Assembly (NCBI GenBank): GCA_963664465.2
Contig: CAXXSU010000002.1
Span: forward strand, 124,001-188,000
From: CAVOAK01 sp963664465
GTDB lineage: Bacteria > Pseudomonadota > Alphaproteobacteria > UBA8366 > CAVOAK01
DNA length: 64,000 bases
Reading direction: 5' to 3'
The position numbers and the translations under genes were made by a program. This document shows, piece after piece, positions 51,764 through 61,624 of this stretch. The notes below the pieces were generated by a model that saw nothing but the letters and a program-made list of their open reading frames with translations, did not search any database and was not told the DNA's origin. Every line of letters begins with the position of its first letter. Position 1 is the stretch's first letter.

Positions 51764-53361
51764 CCCGCATTATTCACGCTTGGCGGCCGATTTGAGCGAG
51801 GCGAGCGGTATCGGCCGGGTTGACGGCGGCTTTCGGGGCGGGTTTTCGTTACGGGTTGGAGATTGACGTTCGAGGTTCATCCGGCGGCACGCGCCGCTAG
51901 GATCAGGGGCCTTGTGCGGCGATGGAGGCGGCCATCGCGATCAGGGCGTTGCGATATGGGTAGGCCGAGGGCAGGGCGATCTTGATGCGAGTGTTGAGCT
52001 CCTCGATGCGCACGGCGATCTTGAGGAATGCCCGTCGTAGCGTCTCGAACGTCGCGGTGCGCCACGGCGAGCGGCGGGGCGCGGTCCGGCGCAACTGATG
52101 CAGCAGCCAATAGGCGGCGGTGTGCAGGAACAGCCGGAACTGGTTGGCTTCCCATCGGTGACACGAGGTGCGGTCGGATTTGGTGTAGAGCTTGTGCTCC
52201 TTGATCATGTTTTCCATCCGGCCACGGGCGCAATAGACCCTCTCGTAGAGCAATTTGGCGCGGCCCGGCAGGTTGGTGACGACGAAGCGGACATCCGTCC
52301 CCCTTGCGGTGGCCTCGACGCGGGCAACGACCTTGCGCTCGCGTGACCAGCTTTTGGCCTGGTAGCCGGTCTGGAAGAAACGGCGCACCTTGTCCTTGCC
52401 TGATTGCACCCGGCGCAGCGCCGCGTCCTCGCACCACGGCTGGCCGATCTCGCTCAGCCGGGCGTTGCCGGGAAGCCCGAGAATGTAGCCGTGGCCCTGA
52501 TCCTCCAGCAGGTCCATGACCTCGGGCGTGCCGTAATGGCCGTCGCCACGCACCGCGATCTCGACCCGGGGCCAATGGCGCCGGATGCGGCCGATGACGT
52601 GGCGCAAGACCCGCGCCGCCTCGTCACCAGATGGCCGCTTGCCCGGACGCAGCAGCGACAGCACCGGCTTGGCGGTCGCCGCGTCGAAGATGTGGATGGG
52701 CTGAAAGCAGTACTCGTCGTAATGGGCGTTGAACAGTGCCAGTTGCTGGCCGCCGTGGACGGCATCAGGGGTATCGTCAATGTCGAGCACGATGCGTTGG
52801 GGCACGCGCTCGAAGCTGTCGCAAAACAGATCGATCATCGTCAGCCCCATGCGCGCCAGTTCGCGCCATGATGGGGCGTTCTCGAGCCTGGACAAGGTCG
52901 GCTGCGACATCAGATCGCGACCGCTCTCGGGCAGGCGACCACAGGCCAGCTTGAACGCCGGATCGAAGCGCAGCACGTCGAGGTCGTCGCAATCCTCGTA
53001 TCCGCAGGCGATGGCGAACATGCGCGCCCCGATCATGTCGGCGTATGAGTGGGTGGTGCTCGCTGGATCGCGCGCATCGGACAGGCAACCGGCTAGGCGC
53101 GCGGCAAGGCCGAGACGCTTCTCGATCTCGCGCAGCACCAGCACGCCGCCGTCCGACGACAGCCGGCCGCCGGCGAACCGGACGCACAGTTCCTTGTTCT
53201 CGACGGGTGACAGTCCGGGGAGATAGGCGGTAATCTCATCCATGGTGAGCCGGGTTTCCCTGTTGCCGTATGGTCTTGGCCAGACACCAGAATCATACGG
53301 AATCTCAACAGTTTAATCCACGCTCACCACCTCTTTCACGCCGTGCCGTGAATAATCCGGG
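51764..53361 (-). mobile_element. IS1380-family insertion sequence, copy 2 (1598 bp)
   Basis: Same ends, length and orientation as copy 1, again flanked by CTAG on both sides (51760-51763, 53362-53365). It lies between the convergent L,D-transpeptidase and yggS genes. The two copies are direct repeats 38.2 kb apart. Confidence 0.95.
51903..53243 (-). CDS. IS1380-family transposase, copy 2
   Basis: A 446-residue transposase, identical in translation to the one at 13709. The LSSDGG opening, LDIDDT and RGDGHY acidic motifs and full length are kept, so it should be active. Confidence 0.95.
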   Translation of the reverse strand: MDEITAYLPGLSPVENKELCVRFAGGRLSSDGGVLVLREIEKRLGLAARLAGCLSDARDPASTTHSYADMIGARMFAIACGYEDCDDLDVLRFDPAFKLACGRLPESGRDLMSQPTLSRLENAPSWRELARMGLTMIDLFCDSFERVPQRIVLDIDDTPDAVHGGQQLALFNAHYDEYCFQPIHIFDAATAKPVLSLLRPGKRPSGDEAARVLRHVIGRIRRHWPRVEIAVRGDGHYGTPEVMDLLEDQGHGYILGLPGNARLSEIGQPWCEDAALRRVQSGKDKVRRFFQTGYQAKSWSRERKVVARVEATARGTDVRFVVTNLPGRAKLLYERVYCARGRMENMIKEHKLYTKSDRTSCHRWEANQFRLFLHTAAYWLLHQLRRTAPRRSPWRTATFETLRRAFLKIAVRIEELNTRIKIALPSAYPYRNALIAMAASIAAQGP

Positions 53362-54071
53362 CTAGGTCGAACGGCAGGACGCTGGCCGAAGACTCCGGTG
53401 CCGACGCGCACGTGGCTCGCGCCAAAGGCTACGGCAATCTCAAAATCGGCACTCATTCCCATCGACAACCCAGCCAAGCCGTGCCGCGCCGCAATCTGGC
53501 TTAACAACGCAAAATGGAGCGCTGGCTCTTCTGCCGCTGGCGGTATGCACATCAGCCCAGAAATCGGCAGTGCATATTCGCGGACACAACTGTCAATAAA
53601 ATGATCGGCGTGATCGAGCAAAATACCAGATTTTTGAGGTTCGTCGCCAGTATTCACTTCGATAAAACAGCGCGGCAACTGGCCCTGCCTATCCCTTTCG
53701 CGAGCCAGCGCTGCCGCGAGCTTGGGCCGATCGAGAGATTGGATTACATCGAACACAGCGACGGCTTGACGAACCTTGTTGGTCTGCAGCGGGCCAACCA
53801 GATGTAACTCGAGATCGGCGCACTCCTCGCGCAGTTCACCAAACTTCGCGGCAGCCTCTTGAACACGATTTTCGCCAAACACTCGATGGCCTGCCGCGAT
53901 GGCAGCGTGTGGCCGCTCGGCCCCGTGTCCCTTGCTAACGGCAACCAGAGTGACATCGTCTATTTCGCGGCCCGCAGCTTTGGCAGCAGTAGCAATTCTT
54001 GCCGTAACGGATCGGAGGTTATTCGCGATCGTCTCGTCCAGCGGGTCATCGACGGAAGTACTATCACTCAC
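53313..54071 (-). CDS. yggS: YggS-type pyridoxal-phosphate homeostasis protein, 3' end altered by IS1380
   Basis: A PLP-binding TIM-barrel protein (PROSC/YggS). PLP lysine is K47 in VTLVAVSKGHG; other landmarks are VFGENRVQEAAAKF, LHLVGPLQTNKVRQAV, LMCIPPAAEE and GLSMGMSADFEIAVAFGASH. GTG 54071 matches the family N-terminus. The natural end was probably RPAVRPRTPTTV; the insertion at CTAG replaces the last six residues after RP with 15 residues read from the IS end (SPDYSRHGVKEVVSV D). The domain itself is complete, so function is likely kept. Confidence 0.88.
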   Translation of the reverse strand: MSDSTSVDDPLDETIANNLRSVTARIATAAKAAGREIDDVTLVAVSKGHGAERPHAAIAAGHRVFGENRVQEAAAKFGELREECADLELHLVGPLQTNKVRQAVAVFDVIQSLDRPKLAAALARERDRQGQLPRCFIEVNTGDEPQKSGILLDHADHFIDSCVREYALPISGLMCIPPAAEEPALHFALLSQIAARHGLAGLSMGMSADFEIAVAFGASHVRVGTGVFGQRPAVRPSPDYSRHGVKEVVSVD

Positions 54072-54344
54072 AATCGCCCTCTTAGCAGACTTTCGCGTGC
54101 ACATCGGCACGAACTTGCACGAGACCGCGACACCTCGAGCTCGAATAAATTCGGGTGTATTGCGTAAGACGCAAACATTGCCCGATTGAGCGGAGTCTCT
54201 AGCATGGAACGGTGCAAACTTGCACTCCGTTCAATTGCGCTGGTGAACCAATAATGCTTCGGCGCAGCATGATCGAGGCGCCATCTAATTTTCGGCCGCA
54301 TACGGCGATATGCGCATGGCTGCCAGAGCATCCGAGATGCGGCG

Positions 54345-56222
54345 GTGGCGACGTTCGACCCGTTTCGGCATAATAATGCCCCAACAAATGATTCCCGCAT
54401 CCAGATGTCCACTTCGCAGGCAATAGAGATCCCCGGCGTCGGTACTCTCGCGCCGGCTGACGCCTTGGCGCGCGCCATGGAGTCTCACGGACGCGGCGAT
54501 CTGGAGACGGCGGATGATATATCTCGCCGAATTCTTTCGCAGTTCCCGAACCAGGCGGAATCACTCTACCTGCGGGGAATCATCGCGCACCAACGCGGCA
54601 AATTGAAGAGCGCCGAAAAATACCTGCGCCGGGCGATTAAATCTGCGCCCAAGAATCACATGGGTCATGGTGGCCTTGGTATCGTAAGACTCACGCAAAA
54701 CAGGTTCAAAGATGCGGCAGCGTTATTCGAACACGCGCTTTCAATCTCGGCCGAACAACCGCACATCCACAATAATTTTGGTTTGGCGCTCGCCGAGCTG
54801 GGAGAATTTGCGGAAGCAGCGCAGCATTATGAAGAGGCGCTTAGGATGGCGCCACATTATGCCGACGCCTGGCTCAACCTTGGCAAACTCCGACAGGATG
54901 AGGGACGGTTAGACGACGCGGCCGGCTGTTACGAGCAGGCGCTGAAGGCCGCGCCAAACATGGCGGAGGCTCATAACAACCTCGGGAATATCCATCACCG
55001 AACCGGGCATGCTGACGCTGCGCTCGACTCCTACACACGTGCCGTCGAGGCAAACCCAAATTATCTCGAAGCGTTGTTCAACAAAGCAATTATGCAGGCT
55101 GAGGTAGGAAAGATCGACGATGCGGTCGACTCCTACCGCACGGTGATTGAAGCCGACGCCGATCATATCGAGGCGATTTGCGGCCTTGGAGAGGTGCTCG
55201 AGACGCTCGGAGAAGCGAGCGAGGCGGAAGAATGTTATCGACGCGCCAGCAAGATTCGGCCGGATCGATTGTCCGAAGCGCGTGAAGGACGACTTCATTA
55301 TATGCTCGGACGATGCTTCGACAGGTTGAAGAAATACGATCAGGCATTCGCTGAATTCAAAGCCGCCAACGAACTGCAACTGGTTGCCCTGCAACGTTCT
55401 GGCCGCTCCTATGTGCGGACAGACCACGAAAGTTTTATTTATCAAATAATCGACGCATTTCCAATCGGGTCGGAGAAAGAGCGGACGTGCCTCGGCGTTT
55501 CAGACGACATGCCCATCTTCGTCTTGGGGATGCCACGGTCTGGAACGACGCTTGCGGAACAGATTTTGGCGAGCCACCCGCTAGTCCACGGTGCCGGCGA
55601 ACTCATGGAAATCCCTCAGGCTAGCCTACGCCTCGCAGACGATGGTGGCAGCTGGCCGGAGGGTCTAAGTAGGCTCGATCGCGTCCTTGCCTCGCAACTT
55701 GGCAACAACTACCTGAACGCATTGCGAAAATTAGCACCCGGCGCCAAACGAATCGTCGACAAGCTGCCGACAAACTTTTTATTCGTTGGCCTCATCCGCG
55801 CGCTGCTACCCAATGCCACAATCGTTCACATGCGGCGCAATCCGCTGGATAGCTGCATCAGCAACTATTTTCGAAACTTTGGCGAAGCGGTGCCGCATAA
55901 TCATGACCTCACTGACCTCGGGCACTATTACCGACAATACGTGCGTTTGATGAGTCACTGGGACGCGGTTTTCCCTGGCAAGATCTTCCACCTCGACTAC
56001 GAACTGTTGGTGCGCGAGCAAGAACCAACAAGCCGCGCGCTGATCGCCAAGTGCGGCCTGGATTGGGACGACCGCTGCCTCGAATTCCATATGACCGACC
56101 GAACAGTCCAAACTGCAAGTTACCTGCAGGTGCGGCGACCAATCTACGACGATTCGATGGAACGCTGGCGTCATTACGAAGATCATCTTGGACCACTCAC
56201 TGCCGCCCTTGAAGGACCATGA
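54345..56222 (+). CDS. TPR-repeat sulfotransferase family protein
   Basis: A 625-residue fusion: about nine TPR units (residues about 30-350) followed by a sulfotransferase domain. The PAPS-binding 5' loop is GMPRSGTTLAEQILASHP and the 3' loop lies in TIVHMRRNPLDSCISNYFRN. Such proteins transfer sulfate to sugars or proteins that the TPR part recruits. The first possible start is GTG 54345; ATG 54405 (MSTSQAIEIPGVG) is an alternative, and neither has a strong ribosome site. It converges on another TPR-enzyme gene, which suggests a shared acceptor. Confidence 0.85.
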   Translation: MATFDPFRHNNAPTNDSRIQMSTSQAIEIPGVGTLAPADALARAMESHGRGDLETADDISRRILSQFPNQAESLYLRGIIAHQRGKLKSAEKYLRRAIKSAPKNHMGHGGLGIVRLTQNRFKDAAALFEHALSISAEQPHIHNNFGLALAELGEFAEAAQHYEEALRMAPHYADAWLNLGKLRQDEGRLDDAAGCYEQALKAAPNMAEAHNNLGNIHHRTGHADAALDSYTRAVEANPNYLEALFNKAIMQAEVGKIDDAVDSYRTVIEADADHIEAICGLGEVLETLGEASEAEECYRRASKIRPDRLSEAREGRLHYMLGRCFDRLKKYDQAFAEFKAANELQLVALQRSGRSYVRTDHESFIYQIIDAFPIGSEKERTCLGVSDDMPIFVLGMPRSGTTLAEQILASHPLVHGAGELMEIPQASLRLADDGGSWPEGLSRLDRVLASQLGNNYLNALRKLAPGAKRIVDKLPTNFLFVGLIRALLPNATIVHMRRNPLDSCISNYFRNFGEAVPHNHDLTDLGHYYRQYVRLMSHWDAVFPGKIFHLDYELLVREQEPTSRALIAKCGLDWDDRCLEFHMTDRTVQTASYLQVRRPIYDDSMERWRHYEDHLGPLTAALEGP

Positions 56223-56352
56223 GACGCCTTCGCGTGCTTCTGACACGGCATCCTGAAGGCCGCGCGCGATGGTGTGGTGGCCTGATCATTCGGTGAATGA
56301 CGCTTTGCATACGCAGGCGACCAAGCTGCTTTACCGCGCCAGGGATCTGCAG

Positions 56353-58211
56353 CTAGCAGGCCGATTTGGCGAGCCAGTCATCAATATCCGCGCCAACACG
56401 TTCAAGGACCGCCGACCATGATTCGTCCCAGCCTTGGCGCAGAATGCGCATTGTCGGATACCAGGGCGAATCACCACGGTCCAGTTGCCAGCGCCAGCTC
56501 GGTTGTGCCGGCGCCAGCGTCCATACGGGTTTGTGGAGTGCGCCCGCAAAATGCACGGTCGAATTAGCAACCGAGATCACCAAGTCCAGCGCTTCGATTT
56601 GGGCCGCAAAGTCATCAAGATCGACGACTGCGCCCTCCCAATCGTGGAGGGCTGCTCCATGTTCTGCGCCCAATTCAGCAATTTCGGCTGCCCGATCGCC
56701 GTATTGTAGATTGACGAAATTTGCTCCCCGATGCGAGAGAATCGGAGCCCAATCCGACAGTTCCATCACCCGCCGTTTCTTCTCCTTGGCGGTTGCTCCG
56801 CCCCGCCACGAGATGCCTATGGTGGGACCAGCTCCGAGATCGGCGTATCGCTTTCGCCAACGGGCAGGCGCGTTAGGGTCGACCTTCAAATAGGGCCTGT
56901 TCACTACGCGAAACGCCTGATCCGAACGACGAAAGAACTGGGGCAGGCTGCCAAATGGAATAACAAAGTTCGCGTCCACGGGATTTAGCGAACCATCGGT
57001 AGCGTTCGCGGCAGCTACCGTGCAGTCTCGAAAACTGCGCTTGAATAACTCCACCAGCCGCGGCTCGACTCTTAAGCTTACTTTGCCAGCACAGGCCACG
57101 AGGTCCGGAAGGCAGTGCGCAAACATGACAACGTCCCCCGGCCCCTGCTCGCCAAACACCGTGATATGCTTGCCGGCCAGGTCTTCACCATGCCACCAGG
57201 GAACCTGATAGTTTGGCGGTGATTGATTCGCCGTCTCCCAGCGATGGTCATACTCGTCCCAACCTTCGCCAAGCTGGCCTTGCATCAGCCGTATAATTGC
57301 GCGGTTGAAGAGTGCTTCTCCATGTGTGGGATCAATCGCAATTGCCTGGTCAAAACTGCCGATTGCCCGCTTTAAATCGCCTAAATCCTGAAACGCCAAG
57401 CCCAAGTTATTGCGAAGGTTCGCGTGGACGGGTGCTTGTTCAAGCGTCGCCTCGTATATTTCTACTGCCTCACCGGCGCGACCCTGATCGAAGACTGCGA
57501 TTCCCAAGTTGTAGCGTGCCTCGAAATTTTCCGGCCGAGCCTCAGCGCCTTCTTGAATGCATTTTCCGCCGCTGGATACTCGTCTTTTTTATGCAGCAGG
57601 ATTCCGAGATTGTAGTGCGCGTTTGCCGCTTCGGGCTCTAGCTCAAGCGCCCGCTGATAGACTATTTCCGCTGCATCAAGGTCTCCGCTTTCCCCAAGCG
57701 CAATGCCAAGGTTGAGATGCGCCGGGACAAAGTTAGGCCGCAGCCTAATCGCCTCGTGGAACGCTTCGATACACCCATCCAACTCATTGGAGTCCCTGAG
57801 GAAGCAACCAAGCCGATACCACGCATCGCCGTCCTGCGGATTCAAACTCAATACCTTTCGGCAGGCCACGATCGCCTCGCTGATACGACCCTGGGTGCGA
57901 AGAATTGCTGCAAGATCCGCAAAAAACATTGCGGAATCCGGCTTGAGTGCGGCTGCCTGTGCGACGAGTCTCTCCGCTTCGCGTATATTGCCGCTGTGAA
58001 ATTCGAGCATTCCCAGCATGTGAAGCGCGAAAGGCTGACGAGGCACGCGCGCAATAATTTCTTTGCAAAGCGTTCGTGCTTGCTCCGGCCTGCCGCCTTC
58101 CAAATGGCGCATAACCTCGCGCAACGCTGGTTCAACGGTGCCGGCCTCACGCAGCGGGTCACCAACGGGATTTTTCAAGCTTCCAGTCGCGGCCGATGCC
58201 TTCTTAGCCAA
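56353..58211 (-). pseudogene. TPR-repeat glycosyltransferase-like protein, frameshifted
   Basis: Two overlapping frames form one gene. The first (58211-57462, start TTG) holds six TPR units and goes off frame after AENAFKKALRL. The second frame resumes RPENFEARYNLGIAVFDQGR, the expected continuation, and runs through the last TPRs to a GT-B-like domain (ITVFGEQGPGDVVMFAHCLP, GPTIGISWRGGATAKEKKRR, VISVANSTVHFAGALHKPVW). Adding one C to CTCGGCC near 57535 restores a gene of about 619 codons. The domain layout recalls bacterial O-GlcNAc-transferase-like or heptosyltransferase-like TPR proteins. A sequencing error cannot be ruled out. Confidence 0.82.
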
Positions 58212-58511
58212 AGGTCACCCCTGCCATACGACAGCTTTTTAATGTCACGTTCGCAAATACCAATCGGGAATCTGAATAACGCATGTGGCAGCCACAAAAC
58301 TCTCCATCACGTCGCATTTGTCGCCACCCTAGAGTTGGCACGGTCTGGTCGCAACCGGCCTTTTTCTTATATTGGAAAGCCGGAGGGCGATTTCGGTCAG
58401 ACGCACCGGTAACTGCGTGGTGTGATGATCCGTCGGCTCATGTCAGGGGCTCGACTACACGGCACTTTGTTCCGATAATGTCGGCAGTTGCAACGAGCGT
58501 AGCGAATTGTC
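58212..58511. other. Intergenic region
   Basis: 300 bases between the divergent TPR-glycosyltransferase and JmjC-type genes. I see no gene or clear regulatory motif. Confidence 0.5.
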
Positions 58512-59705
58512 GTGCCCAACGCTGTCGACCTTACATTCGAAGATATCCTCGCGCCGATCAGCACCGAAGAGTTCTTCGCCAAGTACCACGACCGCAAGCC
58601 GCTGCATATTCCGGGCGGCGGCGACAAGTTCAAATCGCTGATGAGCTGGGAGACGCTCAACGGCCTTTTGAATATGACATCTGTGTGGTCGCCAGCCTCG
58701 CTGCAGCTCGCGCTCGACGGTGAATTGGTACCGCCGAGCCAATACTGTCGTTCAGCAGCGGATACCGAGGGAAGACAACTGCTTCAACCGGACGCTGAGC
58801 TCGTCACGGCCTTGCTTCAGCAAGGGGCCTCGTTGGTCGCAAACGATATCGACACTCTGACCCCGGAACTCGCGGCAACCGGCAACGCACTTGAAGCAGC
58901 ATTGGGCGGCAAAGCGCAAACCAATCTCTATTGCTCATGGCGCGAGCACCCGGCCTTCCGGAGCCATTTCGACACGCATGACGTCTACGCCATACATACC
59001 GTTGGCGAAAAGGTTTGGCAGGTCTATGAAGGACGCCTCGACAACCCGATTGCGCATCCGGGTTATAAGAATTTTGGCCACGATTATCACGAGAAACACA
59101 AAGGGCAGGTGTTGACGGAAATCACCATGCGGCCAGGGGATCTGCTCTACCTTCCGCGCGGCCAATATCACGACGCGCTTGCAAGTTCGGACAGCACAAT
59201 TCACGTCTCGTTCGGCGTTACCGCGGTTATCGGACTGGACTTCCTCACCCTGTTATATGACCAAGCGATCGCGGATCCGTTGTTTCGCTCAAATATTCCG
59301 CTGCCGGCGGACGCTGGAGCAGTGCAGGAACATTTGACTCGCCTGGCTGAGCGTCTGGCCGGGTTAGCCGGTCAACCCGAGCTCCACAAAGCATTTGCCG
59401 CGTACCAGCGCAATTTCCACTACCAACGGGGCGGCTTTTCGCTGCCGGTCGAGACTGCGGCATCGTTTTATCGGATCGGCGCCAGCGGCATGGGCATGAA
59501 ACAGCAAGGAACGGACTGGGTCCTCACAAGCAAGAAGGGTAAAGTTCCCATTCCAGCCGGATTTGAACCGCATGTTCGCTGGGTATTGGAGCGCGAGAGC
59601 TTCTCGAGCATTGAGTTTGGCATGGCATTTCCCGAAACGACGGCCGAAGAACGTGAGACCCTATTGAGGAACCTGTCAGCCATGAAGGTGATCCAGCGGA
59701 TCTAG
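58512..59705 (+). CDS. JmjC/cupin-type Fe(II)/2-oxoglutarate oxygenase (ribosomal-oxygenase-like)
   Basis: A 397-residue protein related to the RoxA/MINA53 group. The JmjC region has SHFDTHDVYAIHTVGEKVWQ (iron ligands H and D) and DLLYLPRGQYHDALASSDST (second histidine), then a C-terminal winged-helix-like part (FEPHVRWVLERESFSSIEFG). These enzymes hydroxylate arginine or histidine in ribosomal or other proteins. The start at GTG 58512 follows GTAGCGAATT and is not strong. Target protein unknown. Confidence 0.8.
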   Translation: MPNAVDLTFEDILAPISTEEFFAKYHDRKPLHIPGGGDKFKSLMSWETLNGLLNMTSVWSPASLQLALDGELVPPSQYCRSAADTEGRQLLQPDAELVTALLQQGASLVANDIDTLTPELAATGNALEAALGGKAQTNLYCSWREHPAFRSHFDTHDVYAIHTVGEKVWQVYEGRLDNPIAHPGYKNFGHDYHEKHKGQVLTEITMRPGDLLYLPRGQYHDALASSDSTIHVSFGVTAVIGLDFLTLLYDQAIADPLFRSNIPLPADAGAVQEHLTRLAERLAGLAGQPELHKAFAAYQRNFHYQRGGFSLPVETAASFYRIGASGMGMKQQGTDWVLTSKKGKVPIPAGFEPHVRWVLERESFSSIEFGMAFPETTAEERETLLRNLSAMKVIQRI

Positions 59706-59880
59706 TGCCTGCCTTCACGCCGCCGGAAATAGCGAAGTTCCGACTGTTGCAATTCTGTCACATAGACAGGAATTCGTTGCTGTTTGGTCACTTCGGCGTT
59801 GCGTTGCTTCGGACGCCACGGTCATATGCGATAAGTTCCGTGGGTATCAAATGGATGGCCCATGGGGAAACCTGGGATTA

Positions 59881-60913
59881 GGGTATCCTATTCGCTCTCG
59901 TAGTGGCAAGATGTTGTGATGGCCGAGAATACTGCCCATCCCGTTGGCGGGATCGATTACCCTCGCACGCTTATGGAATTTGACGACTGGTTCGCTTCTG
60001 AGGCCGCCTGTGCGGATTTTCTTCGGCGTGTCCGTTGGCCTGCCGGGTTTCGGTGTCCGGCCTGCGGGGGAACCGAGGCGTGGGTGACGGCCAGGGGCCA
60101 ACAGCGATGTGCGGGATGCCAACGTCAGACGTCGCCGACCGCGGGGACGATCTTCGAGGGTACGCGGAAACCGTTGCGGCTTTGGTTCCAGGCGATGTGG
60201 TATGTGACGAATCAGAAGCACGGCGTCAGTGCGCTTGGGGTTCAACGAATACTCGGCCTGGGCGGTTATCAAACGGCTTGGACATGGCTCCATAAGCTGC
60301 GCCGGGCCATGGTTCGACCGGGCAGAGAGCTTCTGAATGGCGAGGTCGAGGTCGACGAAACCTATGTGGGCGGCCGGGAGGTTGGCGTTACGGGGCGGAA
60401 AACAAACAAGAAATCGATTGTCGCGATTGCCGCCGAAATCCGGGGTCGGGGCACCGGTCGTATCCGCATGGCGCGTGTCGAGGACGCATCCGCCGAGAGC
60501 CTCATTCCTTTCGTCCAAACGGCTGTGTGCCCGGGAGCAACGATTCGAACCGATGGCTGGCGAGCCTACAACGGTCTCACGGGAGTCGGCTTCGAACACC
60601 AGCCGAAAAATATTTCCGCCAGCGGCGACCCAGCCCACATTGTCATGCCCCAAGTTCATCGGGTAGCCGGCCTCCTTGATCGGTGGTGGCTGGGTATTCA
60701 CCATGGGGCTATTAGCGCCTCCCAGCTTGATTACTATCTGGACGAGTTCACGTTCCGCTTCAATCGCCGCCGATCCAAAGCTCGCGGCCTCCTGTTCTAT
60801 CGACTCCTCCAGCAAGCAGTGCAACTGGAGCCCGTGCCATACAAGAAGCTCGTCGGGGGCAGACCCAGCCCTGCCCCCCAGATCTAGGCACTACGAGAGC
60901 GAATAGGATACCC
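59881..60913 (+). mobile_element. IS1595-family insertion sequence, intact copy (1033 bp)
   Basis: Left end GGGTATCCTATTCGCTCTCG; inwards from the right the same 20 bases, so the terminal repeats match perfectly, unlike in the 25923 copy. It lies in the gap between the JmjC-type gene and the porin gene, in the opposite orientation to the other copy, 33 kb away. TA borders it on both sides. Confidence 0.93.
59916..60887 (+). CDS. IS1595-family (ISXO2-like) transposase
   Basis: A 323-residue transposase with an N-terminal zinc ribbon (RCPACGG ... QRCAGCQRQTS), PTAGTIFEGTRKPLRLWFQA and the catalytic domain VEVDETYVGGREVG (first acidic residue), TIRTDGWRAYNGL (second) and a late LDEFTFRFNRR. The frame is whole and provides the reference that shows the 25949 copy has lost a base. 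Confidence 0.95.
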   Translation: MMAENTAHPVGGIDYPRTLMEFDDWFASEAACADFLRRVRWPAGFRCPACGGTEAWVTARGQQRCAGCQRQTSPTAGTIFEGTRKPLRLWFQAMWYVTNQKHGVSALGVQRILGLGGYQTAWTWLHKLRRAMVRPGRELLNGEVEVDETYVGGREVGVTGRKTNKKSIVAIAAEIRGRGTGRIRMARVEDASAESLIPFVQTAVCPGATIRTDGWRAYNGLTGVGFEHQPKNISASGDPAHIVMPQVHRVAGLLDRWWLGIHHGAISASQLDYYLDEFTFRFNRRRSKARGLLFYRLLQQAVQLEPVPYKKLVGGRPSPAPQI

Positions 60914-60989
60914 TATATCCGGGATTGGGTGACCATTCCTGTGTATTTGGGGGCCGCGTGTTTGGCCGACATTTGGAGGTTATGTGCAC

Positions 60990-61624
60990 ATGAAAAAAAT
61001 TCTCTTAGGCAGCACGGCTTTAGTTGGAGCCTCTCTGCTCGGTGCCGCTCCCGTGGCGGCGGCAGAAGCGCCGACTTTATCGTTTTCGGGCTATACCCGA
61101 GTCGAAGTCAGTTTCGTCGACCAGGATCTCACGACTGGCCGAGGCCGCGGCTACAACTTCGAGGTGGATGACAACTACCTGTTCTGGTCCGCGAAGGGTA
61201 CTGCCGACAACGGTATGACCTACACCGCTTCGACTTCGATCGAATCCCGAGCCGGTAGCACGCTTACCGTTGACGAAGCGAAAGTATCGCTCACCAGCCA
61301 ATGGGGCACGGTGGTGATGGGCGACGACGACGGCGCTGACGACATTATGATGGTCGGCGGCTACTCACTCTTGACTGCCGGTTTCGGTTATGACGGCGGT
61401 TATACGGCCCTGGTCAACACCGGTGGCATTGGGTTTACTGGTGTATTCGCAAGTTTGACCGGTGACACCGGCGATTCGACGAAGATCAGCTACTTCACGC
61501 CGCGTTGGAGTGGCCTGCAGTTGGGCGCCAGCTTTACACCGGACTCCGGCGCTTCCTTCGATGAAGGCATTTCAGGTCAGGATAACGATGGTGACAGCGG
61601 ACCTAATCTGGGTCTCGGTCTTAA
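60990..61624 (+). pseudogene. Outer-membrane porin, 5' fragment
   Basis: The first 211 codons of an alphaproteobacterial porin: signal peptide (KKILLGSTALVGASLLGAAP ... AAAEAP), then beta-strand sequence such as TLSFSGYTRVEVSFVDQD, KVSLTSQWGTVVMGDDDGAD and ISYFTPRWSGLQLGASFTPD. The gene is cut after GPNLGLGL by the IS5-family element. The residual frame runs into the element and stops at 61679. ATG 60990 is the natural signal start; GTG 60984 lies 6 bases before it. Confidence 0.88.

Noticed and set aside
13570..53361. A 40-kb composite transposon bounded by the two IS1380 copies
   Set aside because: Each copy has its own CTAG pair and the enclosed genes are chromosomal housekeeping genes (ftsK, dapC, xthA), so the copies are independent insertions.
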